Assembly: GCF_003428625.2 (NCBI RefSeq) | Contig: NZ_QVQT02000005.1 | Coordinates: 124,001-188,000 of the forward strand | Source: Paracidobacterium acidisoli | GTDB lineage: Bacteria > Acidobacteriota > Terriglobia > Terriglobales > Acidobacteriaceae | Length of the DNA stretch: 64,000 nucleotides | Direction: 5' to 3' | Shown here: piece by piece, positions 8,652-16,671 of the stretch | How the letters are laid out: every line of letters starts with the position of its first letter | Numbering within the stretch: the first letter of the stretch is position 1 | The notes under the pieces: model-generated | The model's database searches: none | Told to the model about the DNA's origin: nothing | What the model saw: only the letters and a program-made list of their open reading frames with translations | Program-made: the position numbers and the translations under genes

Positions 8652-9320
8652 ATGAAGCGTTCGTTGTCACTCGTTTGTGTACTCGTGTCCGGATTCGTCG
8701 GCATGAGTGCCCTGGCTCAGGCCCCTGCGGATCCTGCGCCGGCCGCTGCCGCAGCCAGCCCCTCCGGCACTACCAAAATTGCGGTGATTGAATTTCAGGC
8801 AGCGGTGATGCGCACCAACGAAGGCCAGCGCAACTTCTCCGAGCTGCAGAAGAAGTATCAGCCCAAACAGCAGGCAATCAATCAACAGAATCTTGAGGTT
8901 GAAAACCTCAAGAAGCAGCTGCAGACCGCCGGCGACAAGCTCAGCGATCAGGAGCGCGCCTCCCAGCTGAAGTCGATCGACGAGAAGGAAAAGGATCTCC
9001 AGCGTCTGGTCGAAGACACCAAGAATGATTATCAGTCCGAGATGGGCGATACCTTCAATCAGCTTGCACAGAAGGTCGGTGAGGTCGCGACCACCTATGC
9101 GCAGCAGAATGGCTTTGGCCTCCTCATTGACGCCGGTACGCAGCAGAGCGGTGTTCTCTGGGCCAGCCCCACATCCGACATTACGCAGGCTGTGATCACG
9201 GCCTACAATGCCAAGTCAGGTGTTCCGGCTCCCGCCAGCGTGCCCTCCGCGCCGACGCCGCAGCACACTCCGGCAGCCCACACGGGCGCGACCGGTGCGC
9301 ATACCACCGCCAGCCATTGA
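8652..9320 (+). CDS. OmpH/Skp family periplasmic chaperone
   Basis: 222 residues. A signal peptide (MKRSLSLVCVLVSGFVGMSALAQA) leads into an Ala/Pro-rich linker. A Skp-like core follows: a short beta strand (KIAVIEFQAAV), a long charged coiled coil at about residues 60-140 and a closing strand (GFGLLIDAG). The last 35 residues are a low-complexity Pro/Ala/Thr tail. Skp holds unfolded outer-membrane proteins in the periplasm and delivers them to the BAM complex, matching its place after bamA. AAGGAG lies upstream of the ATG. It is longer than E. coli Skp because of the two low-complexity ends. Confidence 0.9.
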   Translation: MKRSLSLVCVLVSGFVGMSALAQAPADPAPAAAAASPSGTTKIAVIEFQAAVMRTNEGQRNFSELQKKYQPKQQAINQQNLEVENLKKQLQTAGDKLSDQERASQLKSIDEKEKDLQRLVEDTKNDYQSEMGDTFNQLAQKVGEVATTYAQQNGFGLLIDAGTQQSGVLWASPTSDITQAVITAYNAKSGVPAPASVPSAPTPQHTPAAHTGATGAHTTASH

Positions 9321-9340
9321 TCCGGCGTTTTTTCCACGAA

Positions 9341-9373
9341 AAAGAGGCTCCGTCAGGAGCCTCTTTTCTTTTC
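9341..9373 (+). terminator. Intrinsic terminator of the OmpH/Skp gene
   Basis: AAAGAGGCTCC (9341-9351) pairs perfectly with GGAGCCTCTTT (9356-9366) around the loop GTCA, followed by a T-rich run (TCTTTTCC). An 11-bp stem about 20 bases after the stop codon is a textbook rho-independent terminator. Confidence 0.92.
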
Positions 9374-9698
9374 CGGGCCATTTTCTCTGGATGTTCTGCT
9401 GTACGCCGAGCAACCCTTCTGCCTGTGGAAAATTTTGTGGAATTCTTTTGCCGCAATCTTCCTGTCCGAAGTAATCCTGGAGCTTTCTTATCTTTGAAAC
9501 TCGGGTCTTTCCGCCCCAGTCTGCTTATCTTTCAATCACTTACACGCAGAATTGCCGGGCTTCCGCCTCACTGCAGCAGGAAGGATCGCGCGCCTGCGCC
9601 GCAGAAAGCGCTTTCCACAGCAGAAGTTAATGTGTGATTACGAAACCCCAGGACAGGAACAGGGAAGACCGGGAAGCCAGAGAAAGAAGGAGTGCTTT
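9374..9698. other. Gap between terminator and tRNA-Ala, nothing recognised
   Basis: About 325 bases with short open frames that lack ribosome-binding sites and family features. No repeat module is present. Part of this is the 3' flank of the minus-strand tRNA-Ala. Confidence 0.4.
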
Positions 9699-9774
9699 TG
9701 GTGGAGCTAAACGGGATCGAACCGTTGACCTCCTCGTTGCGAACGAGGCGCTCTCCCAGCTGAGCTATAGCCCC
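9699..9774 (-). tRNA. tRNA-Ala(CGC)
   Basis: Read on the minus strand, the 76-nt sequence folds as a cloverleaf. Acceptor GGGGCTA pairs with TAGCTCC, the D stem is GCTC/GAGC, and the anticodon stem CCTCG/CGAGG carries the loop TTCGCAA (anticodon CGC, reading GCG). The T arm is AACGG-TTCGATC-CCGTT. The 3' CCA is encoded. It lies downstream of, and on the same strand as, an alanyl-tRNA editing gene. Confidence 0.96.
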
Positions 9775-9883
9775 ACACTGGCCGGAAAAACTTTGTCTAT
9801 TCTAGCAGTCTCTTTCCATTTCGCCAAAGGTCCATCGTGCCATCGATGCTGCAAACATGCCCCGGCTCCCCCGGCACGAATCC

Positions 9884-10010
9884 CGGGTGCCCCACCTTCG
9901 CGAACCGGGGTCCCCGGCGAACAAAGTTCGCTGGGGTGGAGAAGCTAAGGTGGGAAGGCAGTACTGAATCCGGGTGCCCCATGTCCGTGTTTTGGACATG
10001 GGGCACCCGG
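9884..10010. repeat. Palindromic repeat cassette, modules A and E (locus 3)
   Basis: Module A spans 9884-9957, with a variant central loop (CGAACAAAGTTCG). Module E at 9970-10010 is a perfect 17-bp stem (CCGGGTGCCCCATGTCC and its complement) around a 7-base loop. It lies between the editing-enzyme gene and tRNA-Ala. The strong stem could act as a terminator-like structure, though no T-run follows. Confidence 0.85.
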
Positions 10011-10034
10011 CAGAGAGACTCCCGCCAAAGAGCT

Positions 10035-11309
10035 TCACCGGCGCGTCACCGATGGAACGCGGTCGCGAATCGCGGCCGTCAGCGCCGTGCGCAGATCCTG
10101 AATACGATCCACCGCAATTTCGCCCTGCGCCAGGTCCGCGGCGCCTCCGCCGCGCATCCCGAAGGAGGCAAGCGCCTCTCGCAGCAGTTGTCCGCAGTGA
10201 AACTCCATATCATGGCTGTGCGCCAGCACCACCGATCCAGGATCGCTCTCCATACCGAACAGCAGCGCCACCGTCTGCGGAACCGACGCCGTCAGCCGCG
10301 AGGCCAGCAGACGAAGATACTCGCGGTCGCGGTCCGCATACACCCGGCTCACCAGCCGCAGCTGATCCTCGATCGGAACCTCTACCGCCAGCCGCGTCGC
10401 ATGATACCCCGCCAGTTCCTCGCTAAGCCGCAGATGCTGCTTCGCCGATGCCTTCGTCTCGCTCTTCAGCCGTTCCAGCGCCGCAGGCAGATCGTCCGCC
10501 TTGCCCGAGATCAGAGCCGCAGCGCGCTCCAGCAGCTCTGCATCGTGCCGCGCCGCCGCCACCGCGCGCAGGCCGCAGACAAATTCCACGCGGACGCCGC
10601 GCGCCACTTTCTCTGTCCCGCGCACCAGCAGCCCGCCGATCTGTCCCGTAGAGCGGACATGCGTGCCCCCGCACGCATTCAGATCGCACTCCTCGATCTC
10701 AATCAGCCGGATCTCGCCTTCGCGCTCCGGCAGCTTGCGCAGTTGCCCCTCCGCGAGCAGCGCCTCCGCCTTCTCCCGCGGTACCACCTGCATGCGGACC
10801 GGCCTGTCTTCCGCAATGATCTCGTTCACGATGCGCTCCACGCGCTCCAGGCTGTGGTGTGCCGGAGCCGTCCCGGCAAGATCGATCGTCGAAGCCGTCT
10901 CGCCCAGGTGAAACGAGACTGTGGAAAGATGCAGCTCGCGCGCAAAGATCGCCGACAACAGATGCTGCCCCGTATGCTGCTGCATGTGGTCGAGCCTTCG
11001 GCTCCAGACAATCTCGCCTTCCACTTTGCTTCCCGCCAGCAGAGGCTTCTCCGTGGTGTGCCACACCTCTCCGTGCTCGTCTTCTTCCACGGACTCGATC
11101 GGAGCTTCCAGCACCGCTCCTGTTCGCGACACCGCCCGCAGCACGCCCGTGTCGAAGGGCTGCCCTCCGCTCGTGGGATAAAAGGCCGTGCGGTCCAGCG
11201 CAACCTGCCACACCGAGCGGCCCGCGGTGCGGGAAACCTCGCGAATATCGGTGACAGCCGCCTCGAAACTCTTCAGAAACGAATCAGCGTAATAGAGACG
11301 GTCAGACAT
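10035..11309 (-). CDS. Alanyl-tRNA editing protein (AlaX-type, with DHHA1 domain)
   Basis: 424 residues. The editing-site zinc motifs of AlaRS/AlaX are intact: HTGQH at residues 112-116 and CGGTH at 213-217. The start of the editing fold is also recognisable (TAFYPTSGGQPFDTG near 41). The C-terminal 150 residues match a DHHA1 domain, including the glycine-rich GMRGGGAADLAQG near the end. There is no catalytic aminoacylation domain, so this is a free-standing enzyme that deacylates mischarged Ser- or Gly-tRNA(Ala). It is the long AlaX form. tRNA-Ala lies about 260 bases downstream on the same strand. Confidence 0.92.
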   Translation of the reverse strand: MSDRLYYADSFLKSFEAAVTDIREVSRTAGRSVWQVALDRTAFYPTSGGQPFDTGVLRAVSRTGAVLEAPIESVEEDEHGEVWHTTEKPLLAGSKVEGEIVWSRRLDHMQQHTGQHLLSAIFARELHLSTVSFHLGETASTIDLAGTAPAHHSLERVERIVNEIIAEDRPVRMQVVPREKAEALLAEGQLRKLPEREGEIRLIEIEECDLNACGGTHVRSTGQIGGLLVRGTEKVARGVRVEFVCGLRAVAAARHDAELLERAAALISGKADDLPAALERLKSETKASAKQHLRLSEELAGYHATRLAVEVPIEDQLRLVSRVYADRDREYLRLLASRLTASVPQTVALLFGMESDPGSVVLAHSHDMEFHCGQLLREALASFGMRGGGAADLAQGEIAVDRIQDLRTALTAAIRDRVPSVTRR

Positions 11310-11352
11310 ACCGCAAACCCTCGCTCCTCCAGTGTAGGACGAATCCCTCCGC

Positions 11353-12066
11353 TCAGTTCGGGCTGCTTCCCATCCCCTTCCACTCCAGCTCGATCAGCCC
11401 CGGAAGACTCTCCAGCTCCGCCAGGATGGGAGGAATATCCGCCGCGCCCCGCGTCGACGGCCAGCGCAGCTCGCAGGAGATACTCTTCCGGTGTTCGTCT
11501 ACAAAGTGGCTGACCGAAAGGGAGCGGACATGAAACTTAGCCGCCACCAGCCGGTCGCGCAGCTCCTCGACCGTCAGCCAGTCCTCTCCGGCCATCACGC
11601 ACAACGTCGCCCGCTCATACCGCTCAATCCGGTTTTCGACGCCGCGCAGCCCCTGCAGCACCAGAAATCCGGTCAGCGTCGCCGCCGAGCCCAGCACGAG
11701 CTGGCCTCCGCCCAGGCACAGCCCCACAACGGTCGCAAACCACAGCGTTGCGGCGGTCGTAATGCCCAGCACAATCTCATTCTTGCGGACAATCGCGCCC
11801 GCCCCGATAAACCCCACCCCGGTCAGAATGCCGAGAGGCAGCCGCATCAGGTCCATCACCGCGTAGGAGTCATGCGGTTTCCCGTTCGTCGGCATCAGCA
11901 GATTCACCTGAATCATCGCCACCGACGCCGCCAGCGTGACCAGCAGCGTCGTGCGCAGCCCCGCCGGATGCCCCGTCTTGCTCCGCTCCGCGCCCAGTAT
12001 CCCGCCCGCAATCACCGTGAGCAGAAGACGCAGCGCGATCGCCGGCCAGTGAATCTCCGCCGTCAT
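11353..12066 (-). CDS. MgtC/SapB family membrane protein
   Basis: 237 residues. Four or five hydrophobic segments fill the first 145 residues, with the family signature GGILGAERSKTGHPAGLRT near residues 21-39 and LGILTGVGFIGAGAIVR around 77-93. The soluble C-terminal domain (about 150-237) resembles the ACT-like domain of longer MgtC proteins. Family members are linked to magnesium limitation and to inhibition of F-ATPase. The substrate or partner here is unknown. It sits 43 bases upstream of the alanyl-tRNA editing gene on the same strand, so co-transcription is possible. Confidence 0.9.
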   Translation of the reverse strand: MTAEIHWPAIALRLLLTVIAGGILGAERSKTGHPAGLRTTLLVTLAASVAMIQVNLLMPTNGKPHDSYAVMDLMRLPLGILTGVGFIGAGAIVRKNEIVLGITTAATLWFATVVGLCLGGGQLVLGSAATLTGFLVLQGLRGVENRIERYERATLCVMAGEDWLTVEELRDRLVAAKFHVRSLSVSHFVDEHRKSISCELRWPSTRGAADIPPILAELESLPGLIELEWKGMGSSPN

Positions 12067-12199
12067 GTATCCCTTGGATTAAGTCACCACTCGCCGCGGA
12101 TGGCTGGCCTCTGCTCCGTCAGTCGATTTTGGTGAATGGATCGGGTGGAAGGGTATGGGCTCCGGGCCGTGTCTGAGGAATCGGTTCCGGCAAAGTTTT

Positions 12200-12275
12200 G
12201 TATCAGGGCACGACTTCAGTCGTGCCGTATGCCGCCGAAATACATCCGGGCTTCAGCCCCTGAGGAATCATTTCC
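12200..12275. repeat. Palindromic repeat module B (locus 4)
   Basis: GGCACGACTTCAGTCGTGCC forms a perfect stem with compensating changes relative to the usual GGCACGGCTTCAGCCGTGCC. It is followed by GGGCTTCAGCCCCTG. It lies just past the 3' end of ligD. The paired base changes indicate selection for the hairpin rather than the primary sequence. Confidence 0.75.
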
Positions 12276-12296
12276 CAGGCGGACTATCGCTATTTC

Positions 12297-15014
12297 TCAG
12301 CCCGGCTCAGGCAGCGACTGCCGCACAGCCGCCATCGCCTTCCAGGGATCGCGCCGCAGCCGGCTCGACCACTCTTTGAAGTCGTGTACGCGAAAGACCG
12401 GCATCTTTCCCTCGGAAAGCTCCTTCCACGCCAGCGGCATCGCTGCCGGAGCGCCGCTCCGCGCCCGCGGCGAATAGGGAGCCACCGCCGTCGAGCCCCG
12501 GTCGTTGCGCAGATAGTCCAGAAAGATCCGCCCCCTGCGCGCCGCGCGCGTCATCTTCGTCAGATACAGCTCCGGATGCGCTGCCTCGATCTCCAGCGCG
12601 ATCCTGCGCGCAAACTCCTTCACCGCCGGCCACTTCTCCTTCGGCGTCAGCGGAGCCACCACGTGCAGCCCCTTGCCTCCGGTCAGCTTCACAAAGCTCG
12701 TCAGTCCGTACCGCTTCAGCTTTGCGCGCACTTCCTCCGCGGCCGACGCCAGCACCCGCCACGTGATCCCTTCCCCCGGATCGAGATCGAAGATCAGATG
12801 GTCCGGCTTCTCCACCGCATCGTTCCGCGATCCCCACGGATGAATCTCCATCACACCCATCTGCGCCAGCCCCGCCAGCGCCTCCGGCGTCGACAGCGTG
12901 ATGTACTCCTCGGCCTTGCCGCCGCCACGTTCGGCAATCTTCGTTCCCTCAATCCCATCCGGCATGCCCGCCGTCACATGCTTCTGAAAGAAGCAGGGAT
13001 GGCCGCTTCCATCCGGACAACGAACCAGGCTCAGCGGCCGCCCCGCAATGTAGGGCAGCATGTACTGCGCGATGGCCAGGTAATAGTCCGCCAGCTCCTG
13101 CTTGGTCAGGTGCGATTCCGCATCGAGCTCTTTATCCGGATGCGTAAGACGAATCTCGTACGCATGCGTCTGCGCCGGCGCGCGCTTCCCGGCAACCGCC
13201 TTCTGCTTCACCGGCGCAGAAGAATGCTTCGCTGCGCTCTTCGCTTTCTGCGGCGTCTTCGGCACAGGCTCTTCGGTCTCCCGCACCACATCGGCTGCGG
13301 GCTTGTCGTCGCGCACGCCCTTGAACGAGGCCTGCCGCACCAGGTGATCCGCCGTCCACGTCGCGAACGCAACCTCCGTCACCACGCCGGGAGTCACCCA
13401 CCTCACCCCGCGTGCCGCCTCCGCCGGAACCGCATCGAATGCCGGGCCGCTGCGCCGCAGCTTCTCCAGCCGCTCGCGCATTGCACGCCGCGCCGCCTGC
13501 GTAAAGCCGGTCCCGGTGCGTCCCGCATAGATCAGCTTCTTTCCCTCGTAATAACCCAGCAGCAGCGCGCCAATGCCGCGGCCTCCATCGCTCGGAAGCG
13601 TAAACCCTCCGATCACGAACTCCTGCCGCATCCCGCATTTGATCTTCAGCCAGCTTCCGCCGCGCGCGGAGCTATATGGCGCATCGGCCCGCTTCGAGAC
13701 AATCCCCTCCAGCCCCAGCCGGCACGCATGCGCAAAGACCCTGCCGCCATCTTCTTCCAGATGCTCGCTCAGGCGCACAAACCACTCGTCGTCTTCGCCG
13801 TTGCTCTCGCCCAGCAGCTGCGCCAGCATCGCCTTACGCGCCGTCAGCGGCTCTCCACGCAGTGAGTGACCGTTCAGATGCAGCAGATCGAAGACAAAGT
13901 AGTACAGCGGCTGCCGCCGTTCTTCGTGAAAGGCCTGCTGCAGCAGCTGAAAGCTGCTCGCGCCCGACGGCGTAAGCGCCACCACCTCGCCATCCAGAAT
14001 CGCCGCCTCGACCGGAAGCTCCTTCAGCTCCGCGGCAATATCCGCCATCCGGTGCGTCCAGTCCAGTCCCTTGCGCGTCAGCAGCTTCACCTCAGGCCCT
14101 GCTTTAGCGCGGCGAATATGTGCCTGCATGCGATACCCATCCAGCTTCAGCTCATGCAGCCATCCATCGCCCTCCGGAGCAGCGGCCGTCAGCGACGCAA
14201 GCTGCGGCTGCACAAACGCCGGCATCGTCTCGCGAGGCAGCCGGGCGAGCGCCTTCGTGGCAATCGGCTCACCCTTCCTTCGCCGTTTCGCAGCGTTTGT
14301 CTTTGTCCGTGCTTTACCCCTGCCGGAGCCCTTCGCCGCTTCTCCGTTGGCTTCGCGGCTGTGCCACACGCGGTCTTCCTGCGCGGCAATGGCCTTCAGA
14401 TCGCGACCTGTCGTCACGCTGTCCGGTGCATCCTCAAGAATGCTCGGGTCCTTCTCCGCTTGTTCATACTGGTCATGCTCTTTAATCAGCAGCCAGTTCG
14501 GTTTGGCCTCGCTGGCCGCGCGTCCGCCCATCCGGATCAGCGCCCACTTCCCATGCAGCTTTTTTCCGTGAAGCGTGAACTTCAGATTTCCTTTGGCCAG
14601 CCCTTCGCTCGCATCGCCCAGCGGCTCCCAGCTCCCTCTGTCCCACAGCATCACGGTGCCGCCGCCATACTCCCCTTTGGGAATAATGCCTTCAAAGCCG
14701 CCATACTCCAGTGGATGATCCTCCACCTGTACCGCCAGGCGCTTGTCTCCGGGAAAGTAGCTGGGGCCTTTGGCGACCGCCCAGCTCTTCAGCACCCCAT
14801 CCCACTCCAGCCGAAAGTCGTAGTGAAGCCGCGTGGCATCGTGCTTCTGAATCACAAAGGCAAGTGTGTGGCCGCGTGCTTCCGGCTTCGCGGCCGCAGA
14901 CGGCCCGCCCCGCGGCTCCGCTGTTTTGTTGAAGTCGCGCTTTTCGCGGTACCGCGCCAGATTCTTCCGGATACTCCCTGAGCCGGGCTTTTGCTGCGAG
15001 GCACGTCGCACCAT
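12297..15014 (-). CDS. ligD: Multifunctional DNA ligase D (PE-LIG-POL)
   Basis: 905 residues from the ATG at 15014 (a GTG two codons upstream is possible). Three domains appear in order. The 3'-phosphoesterase covers about 55-180 (HDATRLHYDFRLEWDG). The ATP-dependent ligase covers about 265-575, with nucleotidyl lysine K290 in the motif KLDGYR and the later motifs LDGEVV and EGIVSKR. The archaeo-eukaryotic-primase-like polymerase covers about 620-900 (FDLDPGEG, KLTGGKGLHVVAPL). A lysine/alanine-rich linker separates LIG and POL. It performs end processing, fill-in and ligation in bacterial non-homologous end joining with Ku, whose gene lies 12 bases upstream. Confidence 0.96.
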   Translation of the reverse strand: MVRRASQQKPGSGSIRKNLARYREKRDFNKTAEPRGGPSAAAKPEARGHTLAFVIQKHDATRLHYDFRLEWDGVLKSWAVAKGPSYFPGDKRLAVQVEDHPLEYGGFEGIIPKGEYGGGTVMLWDRGSWEPLGDASEGLAKGNLKFTLHGKKLHGKWALIRMGGRAASEAKPNWLLIKEHDQYEQAEKDPSILEDAPDSVTTGRDLKAIAAQEDRVWHSREANGEAAKGSGRGKARTKTNAAKRRRKGEPIATKALARLPRETMPAFVQPQLASLTAAAPEGDGWLHELKLDGYRMQAHIRRAKAGPEVKLLTRKGLDWTHRMADIAAELKELPVEAAILDGEVVALTPSGASSFQLLQQAFHEERRQPLYYFVFDLLHLNGHSLRGEPLTARKAMLAQLLGESNGEDDEWFVRLSEHLEEDGGRVFAHACRLGLEGIVSKRADAPYSSARGGSWLKIKCGMRQEFVIGGFTLPSDGGRGIGALLLGYYEGKKLIYAGRTGTGFTQAARRAMRERLEKLRRSGPAFDAVPAEAARGVRWVTPGVVTEVAFATWTADHLVRQASFKGVRDDKPAADVVRETEEPVPKTPQKAKSAAKHSSAPVKQKAVAGKRAPAQTHAYEIRLTHPDKELDAESHLTKQELADYYLAIAQYMLPYIAGRPLSLVRCPDGSGHPCFFQKHVTAGMPDGIEGTKIAERGGGKAEEYITLSTPEALAGLAQMGVMEIHPWGSRNDAVEKPDHLIFDLDPGEGITWRVLASAAEEVRAKLKRYGLTSFVKLTGGKGLHVVAPLTPKEKWPAVKEFARRIALEIEAAHPELYLTKMTRAARRGRIFLDYLRNDRGSTAVAPYSPRARSGAPAAMPLAWKELSEGKMPVFRVHDFKEWSSRLRRDPWKAMAAVRQSLPEPG

Positions 15015-15026
15015 CACCACCTGCCC

Positions 15027-15929
15027 TTAAGCGCTTCTGCGATGGCTGGCCGCCGCAGGCCTCACCGGTACCGGACCCTTCTTCGCGGGGATCGCGCGTC
15101 CCTTGCGTGCAGACGCAGCAGCACGCTTCGCAGGTGCCTTGCCGTTCTTCTCGCCGATGCTTCTGCGCAGCGCCTCCATCAGGTTCACGACCTTCTCCGG
15201 CCTCGCTTCCTCTTCCTCGCGTGCCAGCGGCTCGTTCTTCAGCTTCGCGTCCAGCATTTTCTGAAGAGCCGTTTCATAGTCGTCCTTAAAGTCGCTCGCA
15301 TCGAACACGTGCGTTCTGCGCCGAATCAGCTCCTTCGCCAAAGCCAGCTGATCCGCATCCACCGTCGCCGCGCCGATCGACGAAAAATACTCATCCGGCT
15401 TGCGCAGCTCGCCGGCATAGCGCAGCGTATAGGCCATCAGGCCGCGCGCATGTTTGCCCATCTGCGGAACGATCGCCACCAGGTGCTCGCGCCGGTCGAA
15501 GGAGACTTCGCCCAGCCCCGCCTTGCCCGACGCCTGCAGCGCCTCGCGAATCACCTGATACGCCTGCGTCTGCTCATCGTCTTCCGGAACCACAAAGTAA
15601 GGCCGGTCGAAGAACGACGGATCGATCTCCGCAGCCGCGACAAACTGTGAGATCTCGAGAGCGCGCTTCGTCGGCAGACGCAGTGCGTCAATCTCCTCCG
15701 GATCGATAATGAGGTACTTTCCCTTGTGGTATTCGTACCCCTTCACGATCTGGCTGCGATCGATCGGGCGGTTGTTCTCGACCACGCTCTGGCGGCGCAC
15801 CCGCTCGCCCGTCTCACGATCGATCTCGTGAAAGGAAATCTGGCTGGCTGCGCTGGTAGCCGGAAAAAGCTTCACGCCGAAGGAGACCAGAGAAATCTGT
15901 AGCTGACCTGACCACGTTGGATGTGCCAC
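15027..15929 (-). CDS. ku: Non-homologous end joining protein Ku
   Basis: 300 residues from a GTG at 15929. The usual Ku N-terminus (HPTWSGQLQISLVSFGVKL) begins here and GAGG sits about 7 bases upstream. The longer frame to 16040 has no such support. The Ku core (ring-shaped DNA-end-binding domain) covers about 1-250. The C-terminus is a Lys/Ala/Arg-rich tail (about 255-300) of the kind that promotes threading onto DNA and LigD recruitment. It forms a two-gene operon with ligD. Confidence 0.95.
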   Translation of the reverse strand: MAHPTWSGQLQISLVSFGVKLFPATSAASQISFHEIDRETGERVRRQSVVENNRPIDRSQIVKGYEYHKGKYLIIDPEEIDALRLPTKRALEISQFVAAAEIDPSFFDRPYFVVPEDDEQTQAYQVIREALQASGKAGLGEVSFDRREHLVAIVPQMGKHARGLMAYTLRYAGELRKPDEYFSSIGAATVDADQLALAKELIRRRTHVFDASDFKDDYETALQKMLDAKLKNEPLAREEEEARPEKVVNLMEALRRSIGEKNGKAPAKRAAASARKGRAIPAKKGPVPVRPAAASHRRSA

Positions 15930-16038
15930 GTGCAACCTCGCGTACTGCAGGTAATTAGGATTCCACCTCACGGCGGAAAGCTGCCACGCCTGCGATTGTT
16001 CCCTGATCGGATACTCACCCGGGCAGACCCACCCTGGC

Positions 16039-16170
16039 AAAGCTAAGGTGGAGAGATGTGCCCACGCTTCGTATCAGGGCACGGCTTCAGCCGTGCCGAA
16101 ACAGCCTTAATCGGATGGGCTTCAGCCCCTGTCTCGTCGGGTGTCCCATGTCCCGTTTTGACAGAGGTTC
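16039..16170. repeat. Remnant A, module B and degenerate E (locus 5)
   Basis: AGCTAAGGTGGAGAG near 16040 is the right end of a module A. Module B (GGCACGGCTTCAGCCGTGCC, then GGGCTTCAGCCCCTG) spans about 16070-16133. A decayed E (GGTGTCCCATGTCCCG) follows at about 16140. The locus fills the upstream flank of ku, a gap of about 370 bases between ku and the DUF3175 gene. Nothing else was recognised in that gap. Confidence 0.7.
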
Positions 16171-16296
16171 TTCATCCGGCGCGGAACGCTGCCAGTGATC
16201 CTTACGCGAAAGGCCGCTGTTTGCAACACGTTTCTGGCGTGCAGCCCCATTCCGGGGCGAACAGAACGGGAAGAGAAATGCCTGGGGGAAAGATTT

Positions 16297-16617
16297 CTAC
16301 GCCGCTTTTTTCTGCGCCTGAATGCGCTCCGAAAGCAGCTCCTTCGCCCGTTCCAGCTCTCTTCTGCGTGTGGCGCTCAGCCCCTTGCCCGCTCGGTTGA
16401 TGAAGTAGGTCAGCATCCGCATCCCCGATCCAGGTCCCCTGGGAGAAACCTTCTTCGAGGCCAGCGTGCGCGCAATCACCGGCGCGCTCTTCGTGAAAAG
16501 CCCCTCCGGCGGATGCGTCGAGTCCGTCTTTACCTTACTGACCCAGCGCTTTCCGCTCGTATGGCTTCTGCCTGTGCTGCCTTTTCCAGTGCTGTGCGAT
16601 GTCCGCGTCTTCGTCAT
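16297..16617 (-). CDS. DUF3175 domain-containing protein
   Basis: 106 residues, very basic. The DUF3175 pattern is visible: KRWVSKVKTDSTHPPEGLFTK near 23-43, IARTLASKK near 49 and SGMRMLTYFINRAGKGLS around 64-81, ending in a charged helix. Function unknown. Its basic composition and place beside ku-ligD are compatible with DNA binding, but that is inference only. Confidence 0.85.
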   Translation of the reverse strand: MTKTRTSHSTGKGSTGRSHTSGKRWVSKVKTDSTHPPEGLFTKSAPVIARTLASKKVSPRGPGSGMRMLTYFINRAGKGLSATRRRELERAKELLSERIQAQKKAA

Positions 16618-16671
16618 CGAAACCTCCCGCTGTGATCCTGCAGGTTACGATGCGTTCCTGATGCAGTCCGT

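Noticed and set aside
12384-14981. Long plus-strand frames opposite ligD and opposite the RND pumps
   Set aside because: Antisense shadows caused by high GC. Arg/His/Pro-rich without family motifs.
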